Below, piece after piece: positions 1 through 5,799 of a DNA stretch of 5,848 bases. The first letter of the stretch is position 1; each line of letters starts with the position of its first letter. The DNA comes from Magnetospira sp. (GTDB lineage: Bacteria > Pseudomonadota > Alphaproteobacteria > Rhodospirillales > Magnetospiraceae), in assembly GCA_028277325.1 (NCBI GenBank), contig JANQGL010000340.1, positions 1 to 5,848 of the forward strand, read 5' to 3'. The notes below the pieces were generated by a model. The model worked only from the letters and a program-made list of their open reading frames with translations, did not search any database and was not told where the DNA came from. The position numbers were made by a program, and so were the translations under genes.

Positions 1-1006
1 AGGGTTCCTGCCGACCGACAACCTGGTGACCCGGCTGCACGGGCTCGACTACGCGGTGTTCTACGGCGGCGGGTTCCTGCCGCGACCGGCGGGCGGCGCG
101 GCAAGCGGGCAGGTTCCCAAGGCGGCGTTTCCGACCTACACCTTTTCGGTGTCCAAGGGCGGCGGGCTGAAACTGGCCCTGCCCATCCAGGGGATTCCGG
201 TCGGTTTGGGGCTGATGGGCGCGGCGCGGGCGGTCGGCACGGTCACGATCAGTGACGCCGCCACCTACGGCATCGACGGCGCCAGCCTGTTGCGCCGCGT
301 CCACCATTGGTACGACGGATCCCCCGAAATCGGCGACACGCTGGCCGCGATGGTCCGGGAGACCGGGTCGCCGATCTATCTGAGGGTGATCAACCGGGTC
401 TACGTGGCCAAGGGCCTGGACGTCTCCCTGGCCAAGGCCGACAGCCTGCTCGGCGGCGCGGATGCCGGGGCCGCGCAGCCGGTCGCGCTGCCCGATCTGT
501 CGGGGAGCGACCCGGAGCAGGTCAAGAAGGCCGGCGAGGCCTACCGGGAGGCCCTCTCGGCCCTGTCGACCACCCTCAACACGGGGGCCGCGGCGGCGCC
601 CGGCGGGTCGGTCCGCTTCACCCAGGCCACCAGCCAAGCCGTGTCGCTACGCCAGACCTTCGCCGAGCCGTTGGTGGTGGGCTACGTGGGCTTCGACCTG
701 CGGGTCGACGGGAACGGGAGGCTGAGCGCCCCGATTCCCAGCTTCTCCGTGTTGAGCGGCGACAGCACGGACGCCGATTTCGCGAACCGGCCGGCGGTGG
801 CCTTCTGCGAGGCCACGCCGCTCTCCGCGCGCTACCAGACCTGGCTGCTGGCCACCGGGACGCCGGAGGGCAAAAACGCCAACTGGACCGCCGCCCGTGA
901 ATGGCTGGACGCCGAGGGCTGGACCCGCGTCGATCCCCTCGACCTGAAAACCAACTGCCTGTTGCGTCCGTTGCTGGCCAAGGCGCGGGCGAAGTTCGCG
1001 TTCTGA
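1..1006 (+). CDS. Unrecognised protein, 5'-truncated by window edge
   Basis: I do not recognise this family. The frame is open to the left edge: eight sense codons (GFLPTDNL) precede the first possible start, a GTG at position 26, and that GTG has no Shine-Dalgarno, so the true start is upstream. At least 334 residues are visible, ending with TGA at 1004-1006. Codons are strongly G/C at third positions, which supports real coding. The N-terminal visible part is rich in glycine, with one moderately hydrophobic stretch (LKLALPIQGIPVGLGLMGA) that is not a convincing membrane helix. A middle segment (DPEQVKKAGEAYREALSALSTTL) looks helical and follows an Ala/Gly-rich linker. The C-terminal third alternates short hydrophobic segments typical of beta strands (QAVSLRQTF, PLVVGYVGFDLRV). 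Three cysteines are spread through the C-terminal part. It is followed after 31 bases by a small gene on the same strand, possibly co-transcribed. No catalytic motif is evident and I propose no function. Confidence 0.75.
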   Translation, partial: GFLPTDNLVTRLHGLDYAVFYGGGFLPRPAGGAASGQVPKAAFPTYTFSVSKGGGLKLALPIQGIPVGLGLMGAARAVGTVTISDAATYGIDGASLLRRVHHWYDGSPEIGDTLAAMVRETGSPIYLRVINRVYVAKGLDVSLAKADSLLGGADAGAAQPVALPDLSGSDPEQVKKAGEAYREALSALSTTLNTGAAAAPGGSVRFTQATSQAVSLRQTFAEPLVVGYVGFDLRVDGNGRLSAPIPSFSVLSGDSTDADFANRPAVAFCEATPLSARYQTWLLATGTPEGKNANWTAAREWLDAEGWTRVDPLDLKTNCLLRPLLAKARAKFAF

Positions 1007-1024
1007 TCGCTTCGTACTGAAACC

Positions 1025-1030
1025 GGGAGG
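1025..1030 (+). promoter_or_regulatory. Shine-Dalgarno of the small GTG-start gene
   Basis: GGGAGG seven bases upstream of the GTG at 1038 is a near-ideal ribosome binding site. It decides the start of the 52-residue gene, because no ATG lies in frame nearby. Confidence 0.6.
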
Positions 1031-1037
1031 CCCGACC

Positions 1038-1196
1038 GTGAACACGAACCTGCCGAGTCCCGTGATCGACGTGCCGCGCCACGAGATTGGCGACACCGTG
1101 GCCGCCATGCTGCTCAACCCCGATGTCGGCGATGTCGTGTGCCGGGAGCAGCCCGGCGGCGCCTACACGATCACCCCGCAATTGAAATCCCGCTAA
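1038..1196 (+). CDS. Small 52-residue protein of unknown function
   Basis: This short gene starts at a GTG and ends at TAA (1194-1196), giving 52 residues beginning MNTNLPSPVIDVPRHE and ending TPQLKSR. Support: a GGGAGG Shine-Dalgarno at 1025-1030 lies seven bases before the GTG; 46 of the 52 sense codons end in G or C, as in neighbouring real genes; and the gene exactly fills the space between the unknown gene ending at 1006 and the convergent glycosyltransferase stop at 1208. The protein is soluble-looking with no membrane segment. A central stretch, IGDTVAAMLLNPDVGDVVC, may form a short amphipathic helix, followed by a Gly-Gly turn and a possible beta strand (AYTITPQL). One cysteine is present, with no pairing that would suggest metal binding. 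It may be co-transcribed with the upstream gene, 31 bases away. I recognise no family; it could be a small partner of the upstream protein, but that is only inference from adjacency. Confidence 0.6.
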   Translation: MNTNLPSPVIDVPRHEIGDTVAAMLLNPDVGDVVCREQPGGAYTITPQLKSR

Positions 1197-1207
1197 GGGG
1201 ACGCCGG

Positions 1208-2320
1208 CTATTCCGCGGCCTCGGCCTCCTGTGCCCGGGCGCCCAGGCTGCGCCCCAGGCCCTCCAGGTCGTGGATGTCGTCGCAGAACGGCCGCAGGTT
1301 GCCCAGGAACTGCAGCGCGCTGGCGGTCCAGGAGAACGTCTCGGCGTGGGCCCGGCAGACGTCGCGCCGAATCGTCAGGGCGCGCTCCACCGCCCGGCCC
1401 AGGTCGTCGTCGAGCGCCCCGGCCGGGTGGTCGCCGATCACGTCGAGCGGCCCCGGAACCGGATAGGCGGCCACCGGGACCCCGGAGGCCAGGGCCTCGA
1501 TGAGCACCAGGCCGAAGGTGTCGGTGCGGCTCGGGAACACGAACACGTCGGCCGCCGCGTACCAGCGCGCCAGATCCTCGCCGTGGCGGGCGCCGGCGAA
1601 CACCACGTCCGGATACTGGCGGGACAACTCGGCCAGCTGCGGTCCGTCGCCGACCACGATCTTGCGGCCCGGGAGCTTCAGGTCCAGGAAGGCGCGGATG
1701 TTCTTTTCGATCGCCACCCGGCCCACGTAGAGGAAGCGCCGTTCGTCGCCGCCCGGCAGGTCGTCCGGCGGGGCGGTGCGCCAGCGCGGGTGGAACAGCT
1801 CGGTGTCGACGCCGCGCGTCCATCGCTTGATGTTTCCGAACCCGCGCTTGCGCAGGTCCTGCTCGATGGTCTCGGTGGCCACCATGATCCCCGACGAGCG
1901 GCCGTGGAACCACCGCATGAAGGCATAGGACCAGGCCAGCGGCAGCCGGAACCGGGCATGGATGTACTCGGGAAACCGGGTGTGGTAGGCGGTGGTGAAC
2001 GGCAGGCCGCGCTTGCGGCAGTACTGCCGGGCGGCCAGGCCGAGCGGCCCCTCGGTGGCGATGTGGATGGCGCAGGGCTGCGCCGCCTCGATCAGCCGCG
2101 CCACCTTGCGGCGCGGCATCAGGGCGAGGCGGATTTCCGGATAGGTCGGGCAGGGCGCGGTGCGGAAATGGTCCGGGGTGACGTGGATTACCTCCTGGTC
2201 CATGGCGGTCAGCGTCATGCCCAGGGTGTGCAGGGTGCGCACCACGCCGTTGACCTGGGGGAACCACGCGTCGGTGACGATCACCACGCGGATCGGCGGA
2301 TCGGCGATGTCGGAAGTCAT
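1208..2320 (-). CDS. GT4 glycosyltransferase, probable diacylglycerol glycosyltransferase (Agt-like)
   Basis: This 370-residue group-1 (GT4, GT-B fold) glycosyltransferase probably transfers a sugar from a nucleotide sugar to a membrane lipid. Visible motifs: an N-terminal Rossmann start (RVVIVTDAWFPQVNGVVRT, 11-29) with the glycine loop typical of GT4; an acceptor-side AYHTRFPEY (111-119); RGVDTELFHP (169-178); the donor-domain opening YVGRVAIEKNI (198-208) with Arg201 and Lys206; GDGPQ (224-228); and the nucleotide-sugar motif TDTFGLVLIEALASG (266-280). In the last, Asp267 replaces the first Glu of the EX7E motif, as is usual in SqdX/MgtA-like members. There is no signal peptide or membrane helix, so it is likely a peripheral cytoplasmic membrane enzyme. 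Its ATG overlaps the upstream phosphoesterase stop by four bases (ATGA, 2317-2320), implying translational coupling. The PlcP-type partner suggests diacylglycerol as acceptor (Agt-like); sugar and acceptor specificity cannot be read from sequence. A mannosyltransferase for another glycolipid is the main alternative. Confidence 0.85.
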   Translation of the reverse strand: MTSDIADPPIRVVIVTDAWFPQVNGVVRTLHTLGMTLTAMDQEVIHVTPDHFRTAPCPTYPEIRLALMPRRKVARLIEAAQPCAIHIATEGPLGLAARQYCRKRGLPFTTAYHTRFPEYIHARFRLPLAWSYAFMRWFHGRSSGIMVATETIEQDLRKRGFGNIKRWTRGVDTELFHPRWRTAPPDDLPGGDERRFLYVGRVAIEKNIRAFLDLKLPGRKIVVGDGPQLAELSRQYPDVVFAGARHGEDLARWYAAADVFVFPSRTDTFGLVLIEALASGVPVAAYPVPGPLDVIGDHPAGALDDDLGRAVERALTIRRDVCRAHAETFSWTASALQFLGNLRPFCDDIHDLEGLGRSLGARAQEAEAAE

Positions 2321-3150
2321 GTCTCGGCGCCGTTGGTTTCGGTCGGTTTGGAAAAATCGGGCGGCGCGGTATCGCGGACCCGGGCGTCGATCGGCGAGAA
2401 CTGCCGGATCTTCAGCCAGTCGATGATCTCCAGCCGGCCGTCGTGATGCTCCACCAGGGCGGTGCAGCTTTCCACCCAGTCGCCGTCGTTGGCATACAGG
2501 ATGCCGTCCATGTCGAACAGGGCCGAGGCGTGGATATGGCCGCAGACCACCCCGTCGACGCCGCGCTTGCGGGCCTCGGTGACCACCGCCAGTTCGTAGC
2601 GGCTGATGTACTCGACCGCGTTCTTGACCTTGTGCTTGAGGAACGCCGACAGCGACCAGTAGGGCAGTCCGAGGCGGCGCCGGGTCAGGTTCACCAGGTG
2701 GTTGATCTCCAGCAGCATCTCGTAGGCCCAGTCGCCCAGGTGGGCGAGCCACTTGGCGTACTTGACCACGGCGTCGAACTGGTCGCCGTGCAGGACCAGC
2801 AGGCGGCGCTTGTCGGCCGTGGTGTGGATGGCCTCCATCTGAATGGCCACGTTGCCGAATCGGTGGCGCGCGAAGGTCCGGAAATTCTCGTCGTGGTTGC
2901 CGGGAATGTAATAGACCTTGGTCCCCTTGCGCGCCTTGCGCAACAGCTTTTGCACCACGTCGTTATGGCTTTGGGTCCATTCCCATTTCCGGGACAGGCG
3001 CCAGTTGTCGATAATGTCCCCGACCAGGTAGAGGTAATCGGATTCCGTGTACCTCAGGAAATCCAAAAGGAATTCGGATTTGCACCCCTTGGTGCCGAGA
3101 TGGATGTCCGAAATCCAAATGGTCCGATAACGGAACTTATCTTGCCCCAT
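2317..3150 (-). CDS. plcP: Calcineurin-like phosphoesterase, PlcP-type phospholipase C / LpxH-like
   Basis: This 277-residue metallophosphoesterase carries the full two-metal site: SDIHLG (14-19; Asp15, His17), GDIIDNW (44-50; Asp45), GNHDE (84-88; Asn85, His86), LHGD (120-123; His121) and GHIH (204-207; His205, His207). Such proteins are commonly annotated as UDP-2,3-diacylglucosamine diphosphatase (LpxH). The long form with HNDVVQKLLRKARKGTK (62-78), YWSLSAFLKHKVKNAVEY (164-181) and GDWVESCTALVEH (223-235) instead matches my memory of Sinorhizobium PlcP, which releases diacylglycerol from phospholipids under phosphate limitation. Many alphaproteobacteria use LpxI for the lipid A step, which also favours PlcP. 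The coupled glycosyltransferase and divergent lipid kinase fit this role. Start: ATG at 3150 begins MGQDKFRYRT. An in-frame GTG at 3159 adds three residues and sits better behind a GGTGGGGG stretch (spacing about 6-9), so it is a real alternative. Substrate assignment is inference; the fold is certain. Confidence 0.85.
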   Translation of the reverse strand: MGQDKFRYRTIWISDIHLGTKGCKSEFLLDFLRYTESDYLYLVGDIIDNWRLSRKWEWTQSHNDVVQKLLRKARKGTKVYYIPGNHDENFRTFARHRFGNVAIQMEAIHTTADKRRLLVLHGDQFDAVVKYAKWLAHLGDWAYEMLLEINHLVNLTRRRLGLPYWSLSAFLKHKVKNAVEYISRYELAVVTEARKRGVDGVVCGHIHASALFDMDGILYANDGDWVESCTALVEHHDGRLEIIDWLKIRQFSPIDARVRDTAPPDFSKPTETNGAET

Positions 3151-3328
3151 CGATGTCACGACTTGCCCCCACCCCGAGCGCAAAGGCCGCAGGCAATAAG
3201 TGTTGTGGTCCCACCAGGTCAGTACCTGTTTATTTTGTGGTTGTCCAGTATGCATTCTGTAACGGAAATGCCACGCGGAGATGTGAAATATTCAAGACAT
3301 TTCCTGGTCGACCGGACGGGGCTTGCCG

Positions 3329-3357
3329 TTGCAAGGCGGCGGGATTTGTCATATATC
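3329..3357 (+). promoter_or_regulatory. Candidate sigma-70 promoter for the lipid kinase
   Basis: TTGCAA (3329-3334) and TATATC (3352-3357) are separated by 17 bases, each matching four of six consensus positions. Transcription would begin near 3364, giving a leader of about 40 bases. The -10 element would overlap the first Pho-box half-site, and the other half-sites would lie just downstream of the start point. This is a weak match in an AT-rich stretch and could be chance. Confidence 0.25.
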
Positions 3358-3385
3358 CATCTTATTGTTGTCATGTAAACGTCAT
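3346..3385 (+). promoter_or_regulatory. Pho box array (PhoB binding site), + strand
   Basis: The half-sites TTGTCAT (3346-3352), TTGTCAT (3368-3374) and ACGTCAT (3379-3385) are direct repeats. The last two, separated by GTAA, form the exact 7-4-7 layout of a Pho box, whose consensus unit is CTGTCAT every 11 bp; 11 of 14 core positions match. The first unit is 22 bp, two helical units, upstream of the second; the intervening position (CCATCTT, 3357-3363) is degenerate. Orientation points toward the lipid kinase at 3406. Established knowledge: PhoB dimers bind tandem 11-bp repeats, and plcP genes are typically PhoB-controlled. The array ends only 20 bases before the kinase ATG, closer than the usual activating arrangement, so repression of the kinase is possible. 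Confidence 0.6.
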
Positions 3386-3405
3386 GATTGGATGGACCTG
3401 CCCCG

Positions 3406-4314
3406 ATGAGTGCGCCGCATTCCGACCCCTCCTGTCGCCGCGTCCTGGTCATCCACAATCCGGTGGCCGGTCAGCGCCATGCCGACCGGTTCGCGCGGGT
3501 GGTGGCGGCGCTGTGCGCCGAGGGATGCACGGTGACGGTGCGCCATACCAGGCGGCGCGGCGACGCCGAGGCGCTGGCCCGCGCGGCGACCGCCGAGGCC
3601 CATGACGCCCTGGCGGCGGCCGGCGGCGACGGCACGGTCAACGAGGTCATCAACGGGCTGTCCGATTTCCGCCTGCCGCTGGCCATCATCCCGCTCGGCA
3701 CCGCCAACGTGCTGGCCCACGAGATCGGCCTGTCCGGCCAGCCGCGCGCGGTGGCCCGGACCATCGCCCGATCGGCGCCGGTGGCGGTCAAGGTGGGGCT
3801 GGCCAACGGCCGCCGGTTCGCGCAGATGGCCGGAATCGGGTTCGACGCCCGGGTGGTGGCGGGGGTCGACCCGGCGGTCAAGCGGCTGCTCGGCCGGATG
3901 GCCCTCGGCAAGCTCGCCTACGTGCTCGAAACCCTGGTGCAGCTGATCAAGTATCCGTTTCCGCGCTACCGCCTGGTCCTCGACGGGCAGCCGATCGAGG
4001 CGGCGTCGGCGGTGGTCGCCAACGGACGCTTCTACGGCGGCCGATTCGTCTGCGCGCCGCAGGCCCGCCTGGACGCCGACTCTTTCCAGGTCTGCGTGTT
4101 CCGGCGCAGCGGCCGGTGGGACACCCTGCGCTACGCCTGGGGCCTGCTGAGCGGCCGCCTGCGCCATTTCCGCGACGTCGCGGTGGTGGCGGCGCGCGAG
4201 ATCACCATCGAGGGGCCGGACGGCGATCCGGTGCAGGGCGACGGCGACGTGCTGGGCGTCCTGCCCCTCCGGGTGACGGCTCTGCCGACCCGGTTGCGCC
4301 TTCTGATGCCGTGA
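3406..4314 (+). CDS. Diacylglycerol kinase family lipid kinase (YegS/LCB5-like)
   Basis: This 302-residue protein belongs to the diacylglycerol/sphingosine kinase catalytic family and probably phosphorylates diacylglycerol or a related lipid with ATP. Motifs: the N-terminal strand and loop VLVIHNPVAGQ (13-23); the hallmark AAGGDGTVNEVING (71-84) with Gly73-Gly74-Asp75-Gly76-Thr77; IIPLGTANVLAHEIGL (94-109); GIGFDA (143-148); and a C-terminal VQGDGDVLG (276-284), corresponding to the conserved acidic DGE/DGD region. Length is normal for bacterial members. There is no membrane segment, unlike the small integral DgkA kinases. The start is the ATG at 3406, ten residues before the conserved strand, with a weak GGA at 3394-3396. 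A TTG at 3388 is in frame but overlaps no better signal. It is divergent from the PlcP-type operon, with a Pho box array between, so recycling of diacylglycerol to phosphatidic acid is plausible. Substrate could instead be another lipid; YegS-type members vary. Confidence 0.88.
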   Translation: MSAPHSDPSCRRVLVIHNPVAGQRHADRFARVVAALCAEGCTVTVRHTRRRGDAEALARAATAEAHDALAAAGGDGTVNEVINGLSDFRLPLAIIPLGTANVLAHEIGLSGQPRAVARTIARSAPVAVKVGLANGRRFAQMAGIGFDARVVAGVDPAVKRLLGRMALGKLAYVLETLVQLIKYPFPRYRLVLDGQPIEAASAVVANGRFYGGRFVCAPQARLDADSFQVCVFRRSGRWDTLRYAWGLLSGRLRHFRDVAVVAAREITIEGPDGDPVQGDGDVLGVLPLRVTALPTRLRLLMP

Positions 4315-4323
4315 GGCGGTCCG

Positions 4324-4379
4324 CCGGCGCCGTCGGAGGAAATCCCCCCGGCCGGCGCCAAGGGCGCGGTCCCGGCGCC
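4324..4379. repeat. Three copies of CCGGCGCC in the kinase-yebC gap
   Basis: The octamer CCGGCGCC, containing the palindrome GGCGCC, occurs at 4324-4331, 4352-4359 and 4372-4379. The third copy forms the loop side of the hairpin at 4368-4386. Such repeats can pair with each other in RNA. In GC-rich DNA some recurrence is expected by chance. Confidence 0.35.
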
Positions 4380-4386
4380 GGGGACC
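4368..4386 (+). terminator. GC-rich hairpin, possible terminator after the lipid kinase
   Basis: GGTCCC (4368-4373) and GGGACC (4381-4386) form a perfect six-base-pair stem around the seven-base loop GGCGCCG. It lies 53 bases after the kinase stop. There is no T-run downstream, so it is not a classic intrinsic terminator; it could be a weak or factor-assisted one, or an RNA-stabilising 3' end. Confidence 0.25.
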
Positions 4387-4523
4387 CCTGAAGGATGCCG
4401 TCCCCGGAGCCGCGATATTGCCATATTGCGTTGCTACGAGAACCCCGGTAACCCTGCTCGGATCGACGGACGTCAGGTTCGTTCCTTTTTCGGCAAACGG
4501 CGTTGTTGGGGGGTCATCGATCC

Positions 4524-5276
4524 ATGGCCGGTCATTCCAAGTTCAAGAACATCATGTTCCGCAAGGGCGCGCAGGACAAGAAGCGGGCCCGCGAGTTCGC
4601 CAAGCTGGGCCGCGAGATCACCGTCGCGGCCAAGCTGGGGGCGCCCGATCCGGCGATGAATCCGCGCCTCAGGACCGCCGTGGCGGCGGCCAAGGCGGCG
4701 TCCATGCCGAAGGACAACATCGAACGGGCGATCAAGAAGGGGGCCGGGGAGACCGACGGCGAGGACTACGTGGAGATGCGCTACGAGGGCTACGGCCCGG
4801 GAGGCGTGGCGATCATCGTCGAGGCGCTGACCGACAACAGGAACCGCACCGCCTCCGACGTCCGCGCCGCGTTCAGCAAGATGGGCGGCAGCCTCGGCGA
4901 GACCAACTCGGTGTCGTTCAATTTCGAGCGCCGCGGCCTGATCACCTATCCGCTCGACCGCGCCGGGCACGACGCGGTGTTCGAGGCGGCGCTGGAAGCC
5001 GGGGCCTCCGACGTGGACTCCACCGACGACGTCCACGAGGTGTCCTGCGGGCCGGACGAACTGCACGCGGTGCTCGACGGCATGGTGGCGGCGTTCGGCG
5101 ACCCGTCGGGCGCCGAGCTGGACTGGAAGCCGCTGACCACCACCGAGCTGGACGAGGACAGGGCGCGCGGCCTGTTCAAGCTGATCGACACCCTGGAGGA
5201 CCTGGACGACGTGCAGCACGTGTTTACCAACATGGACGTCCCGGACGACATCATGGAGAAACTGGGCGCCGAATAG
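4524..5276 (+). CDS. yebC: YebC/TACO1-family translation factor
   Basis: This 250-residue protein is a full-length YebC family member. It opens with MAGHSKFKNIMFRKGAQDKK (1-20), the family N-terminal signature with Phe7 where many members have Trp. Next come LGREITVAAKLG (28-39), the MPKDNIERAIKKGAG helix (61-75), and the diagnostic YEGYGPGGVAIIVEALTDNRNRT (87-109). The C-terminal domain ends in the usual IDTLEDLDDVQHVFTNMD (221-238). The family was long annotated as a DNA-binding regulator; more recent work on bacterial YebC and human TACO1 supports a ribosome-associated role easing translation of difficult stretches such as polyproline. Start: ATG at 4524 with a G-run (4508-4513) about ten bases upstream. 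ruvC follows 19 bases after the stop, so the two are very likely co-transcribed, a common order in proteobacteria. I see no clear promoter, only a small AT-rich island near 4413-4430. Confidence 0.97.
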   Translation: MAGHSKFKNIMFRKGAQDKKRAREFAKLGREITVAAKLGAPDPAMNPRLRTAVAAAKAASMPKDNIERAIKKGAGETDGEDYVEMRYEGYGPGGVAIIVEALTDNRNRTASDVRAAFSKMGGSLGETNSVSFNFERRGLITYPLDRAGHDAVFEAALEAGASDVDSTDDVHEVSCGPDELHAVLDGMVAAFGDPSGAELDWKPLTTTELDEDRARGLFKLIDTLEDLDDVQHVFTNMDVPDDIMEKLGAE

Positions 5277-5295
5277 GGCGCTCCGGAGGGCGGCG

Positions 5296-5799
5296 ATGCG
5301 GATCCTCGGACTCGACCCGGGCCTTAGACAGACCGGCTGGGGGGTCGTCGACGCGTCGGGAACGCGCCTGCGCTTCGTCGCCGCCGGCCGCGTGTCCACC
5401 GACCCCTCGGACGGCCTGGCGCGCCGCCTGGTGCAGCTGGCCGACGGCCTGGCGGCGGCGGTCGCCGACCACGCGCCCGACGCGGCGGCGGTGGAGGAGA
5501 CCTTCGTCAACCGCAATCCGACCTCGACGCTCAAGCTCGGGCAGGCGCGCGGCGTCGCCCTGCTGGTGCCGGCACGACAGGGGATTCCGGTGTTCGAGTA
5601 CACCCCCAACCAGATCAAGAAGACGGTGGTCGGAACCGGCCACGCGGCCAAGGAACAGGTGCAGATGATGGTGCGCACCCTGTTGCCGGGGGCCGACTTC
5701 GGCGACGCCGACGCGGCCGACGCCCTGGCGGTCGCCATCTGTCACGCCCACCAGCGGCCGGTGCCGGCGGTCGCGACGGCGGTCGGGGGCGGCCGATGA
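5296..5799 (+). CDS. ruvC: Crossover junction endodeoxyribonuclease RuvC
   Basis: This 167-residue protein is RuvC, the Holliday-junction resolvase that makes paired symmetric nicks while associated with the RuvAB branch-migration motor. The RNase H-like fold and four acidic metal ligands are visible: Asp7 in ILGLDPGLRQTGWG (3-16), Glu67 in AAVEETFVNRNP (64-75), and Asp139 and Asp142 in DADAADALAVAICH (137-150). The conserved LKLGQARGVALL (79-90) and YTPNQIKKTVVGTGHAAKEQ (102-121) segments are intact. Length is close to the E. coli enzyme, and the C-terminal tail (PVPAVATAVGGGR) is a variable low-complexity extension. The start ATG has GGAGGG at 5285-5290, five bases upstream. It lies 19 bases after yebC, and its TGA overlaps the ruvA ATG (ATGA, 5796-5799), indicating a yebC-ruvC-ruvA operon with coupled translation. 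Confidence 0.98.
   Translation: MRILGLDPGLRQTGWGVVDASGTRLRFVAAGRVSTDPSDGLARRLVQLADGLAAAVADHAPDAAAVEETFVNRNPTSTLKLGQARGVALLVPARQGIPVFEYTPNQIKKTVVGTGHAAKEQVQMMVRTLLPGADFGDADAADALAVAICHAHQRPVPAVATAVGGGR

Larger units (their letters stand above)
3151..3405. promoter_or_regulatory. Divergent intergenic control region between the phosphoesterase operon and the lipid kinase
   Basis: These 255 bases separate two outward-facing transcription units. The stretch from about 3220 to 3390 is clearly richer in A and T than the flanking genes, as expected of a promoter region in a GC-rich genome. It contains the Pho-box-like repeats at 3346-3385, a candidate sigma-70 promoter toward the kinase at 3329-3357, weak Pho-box-like matches on the minus strand, and a small inverted repeat, CAGGT-N4-ACCTG, at 3215-3228. 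No RNA gene or convincing small gene is visible. The open frame running upstream of the phosphoesterase to 3255 does not look like conserved protein. Confidence 0.6.

Noticed and set aside
618..2267. Long minus-strand open frame crossing the unknown gene, the small gene and the glycosyltransferase
   Set aside because: It is an Arg/Pro/Gly-rich shadow frame typical of GC-rich DNA, and it overlaps genes whose motifs are clear in other frames.
1139..2446. Plus-strand 435-codon open frame antisense to the glycosyltransferase
   Set aside because: It is the complementary frame of a recognisable GT4 enzyme, has no ribosome binding site, and its composition reflects the antisense codons.
3215..3228. 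Inverted repeat CAGGT-CAGT-ACCTG as an operator or leader hairpin
   Set aside because: A single five-base stem with a four-base spacer is common by chance, and nothing else marks it as a binding site.
3151..3255. N-terminal extension of the phosphoesterase frame to an ATG at 3255
   Set aside because: The extra residues (MHTGQPQNKQ and onward) precede the conserved RYRTIWISDIHLG start, are unlike any family N-terminus I know, and cover the AT-rich promoter region. The ATG at 3150 or GTG at 3159 is more plausible.
3322..3335. Hairpin CTTGC-CGTT-GCAAG in the divergent region
   Set aside because: The stem is only five base pairs, with no T-run and no gene end beside it, so it is not supportable as a terminator or riboswitch part.
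2443..3378. Plus-strand open frame antisense to the phosphoesterase
   Set aside because: The metallophosphoesterase motifs are all on the minus strand. This frame runs through the divergent promoter region and shows no motif.
4473..5738. Minus-strand 421-codon open frame antisense to yebC and ruvC
   Set aside because: yebC and ruvC are unmistakable on the plus strand with intact active-site and signature residues; the antisense frame is a GC-driven shadow.
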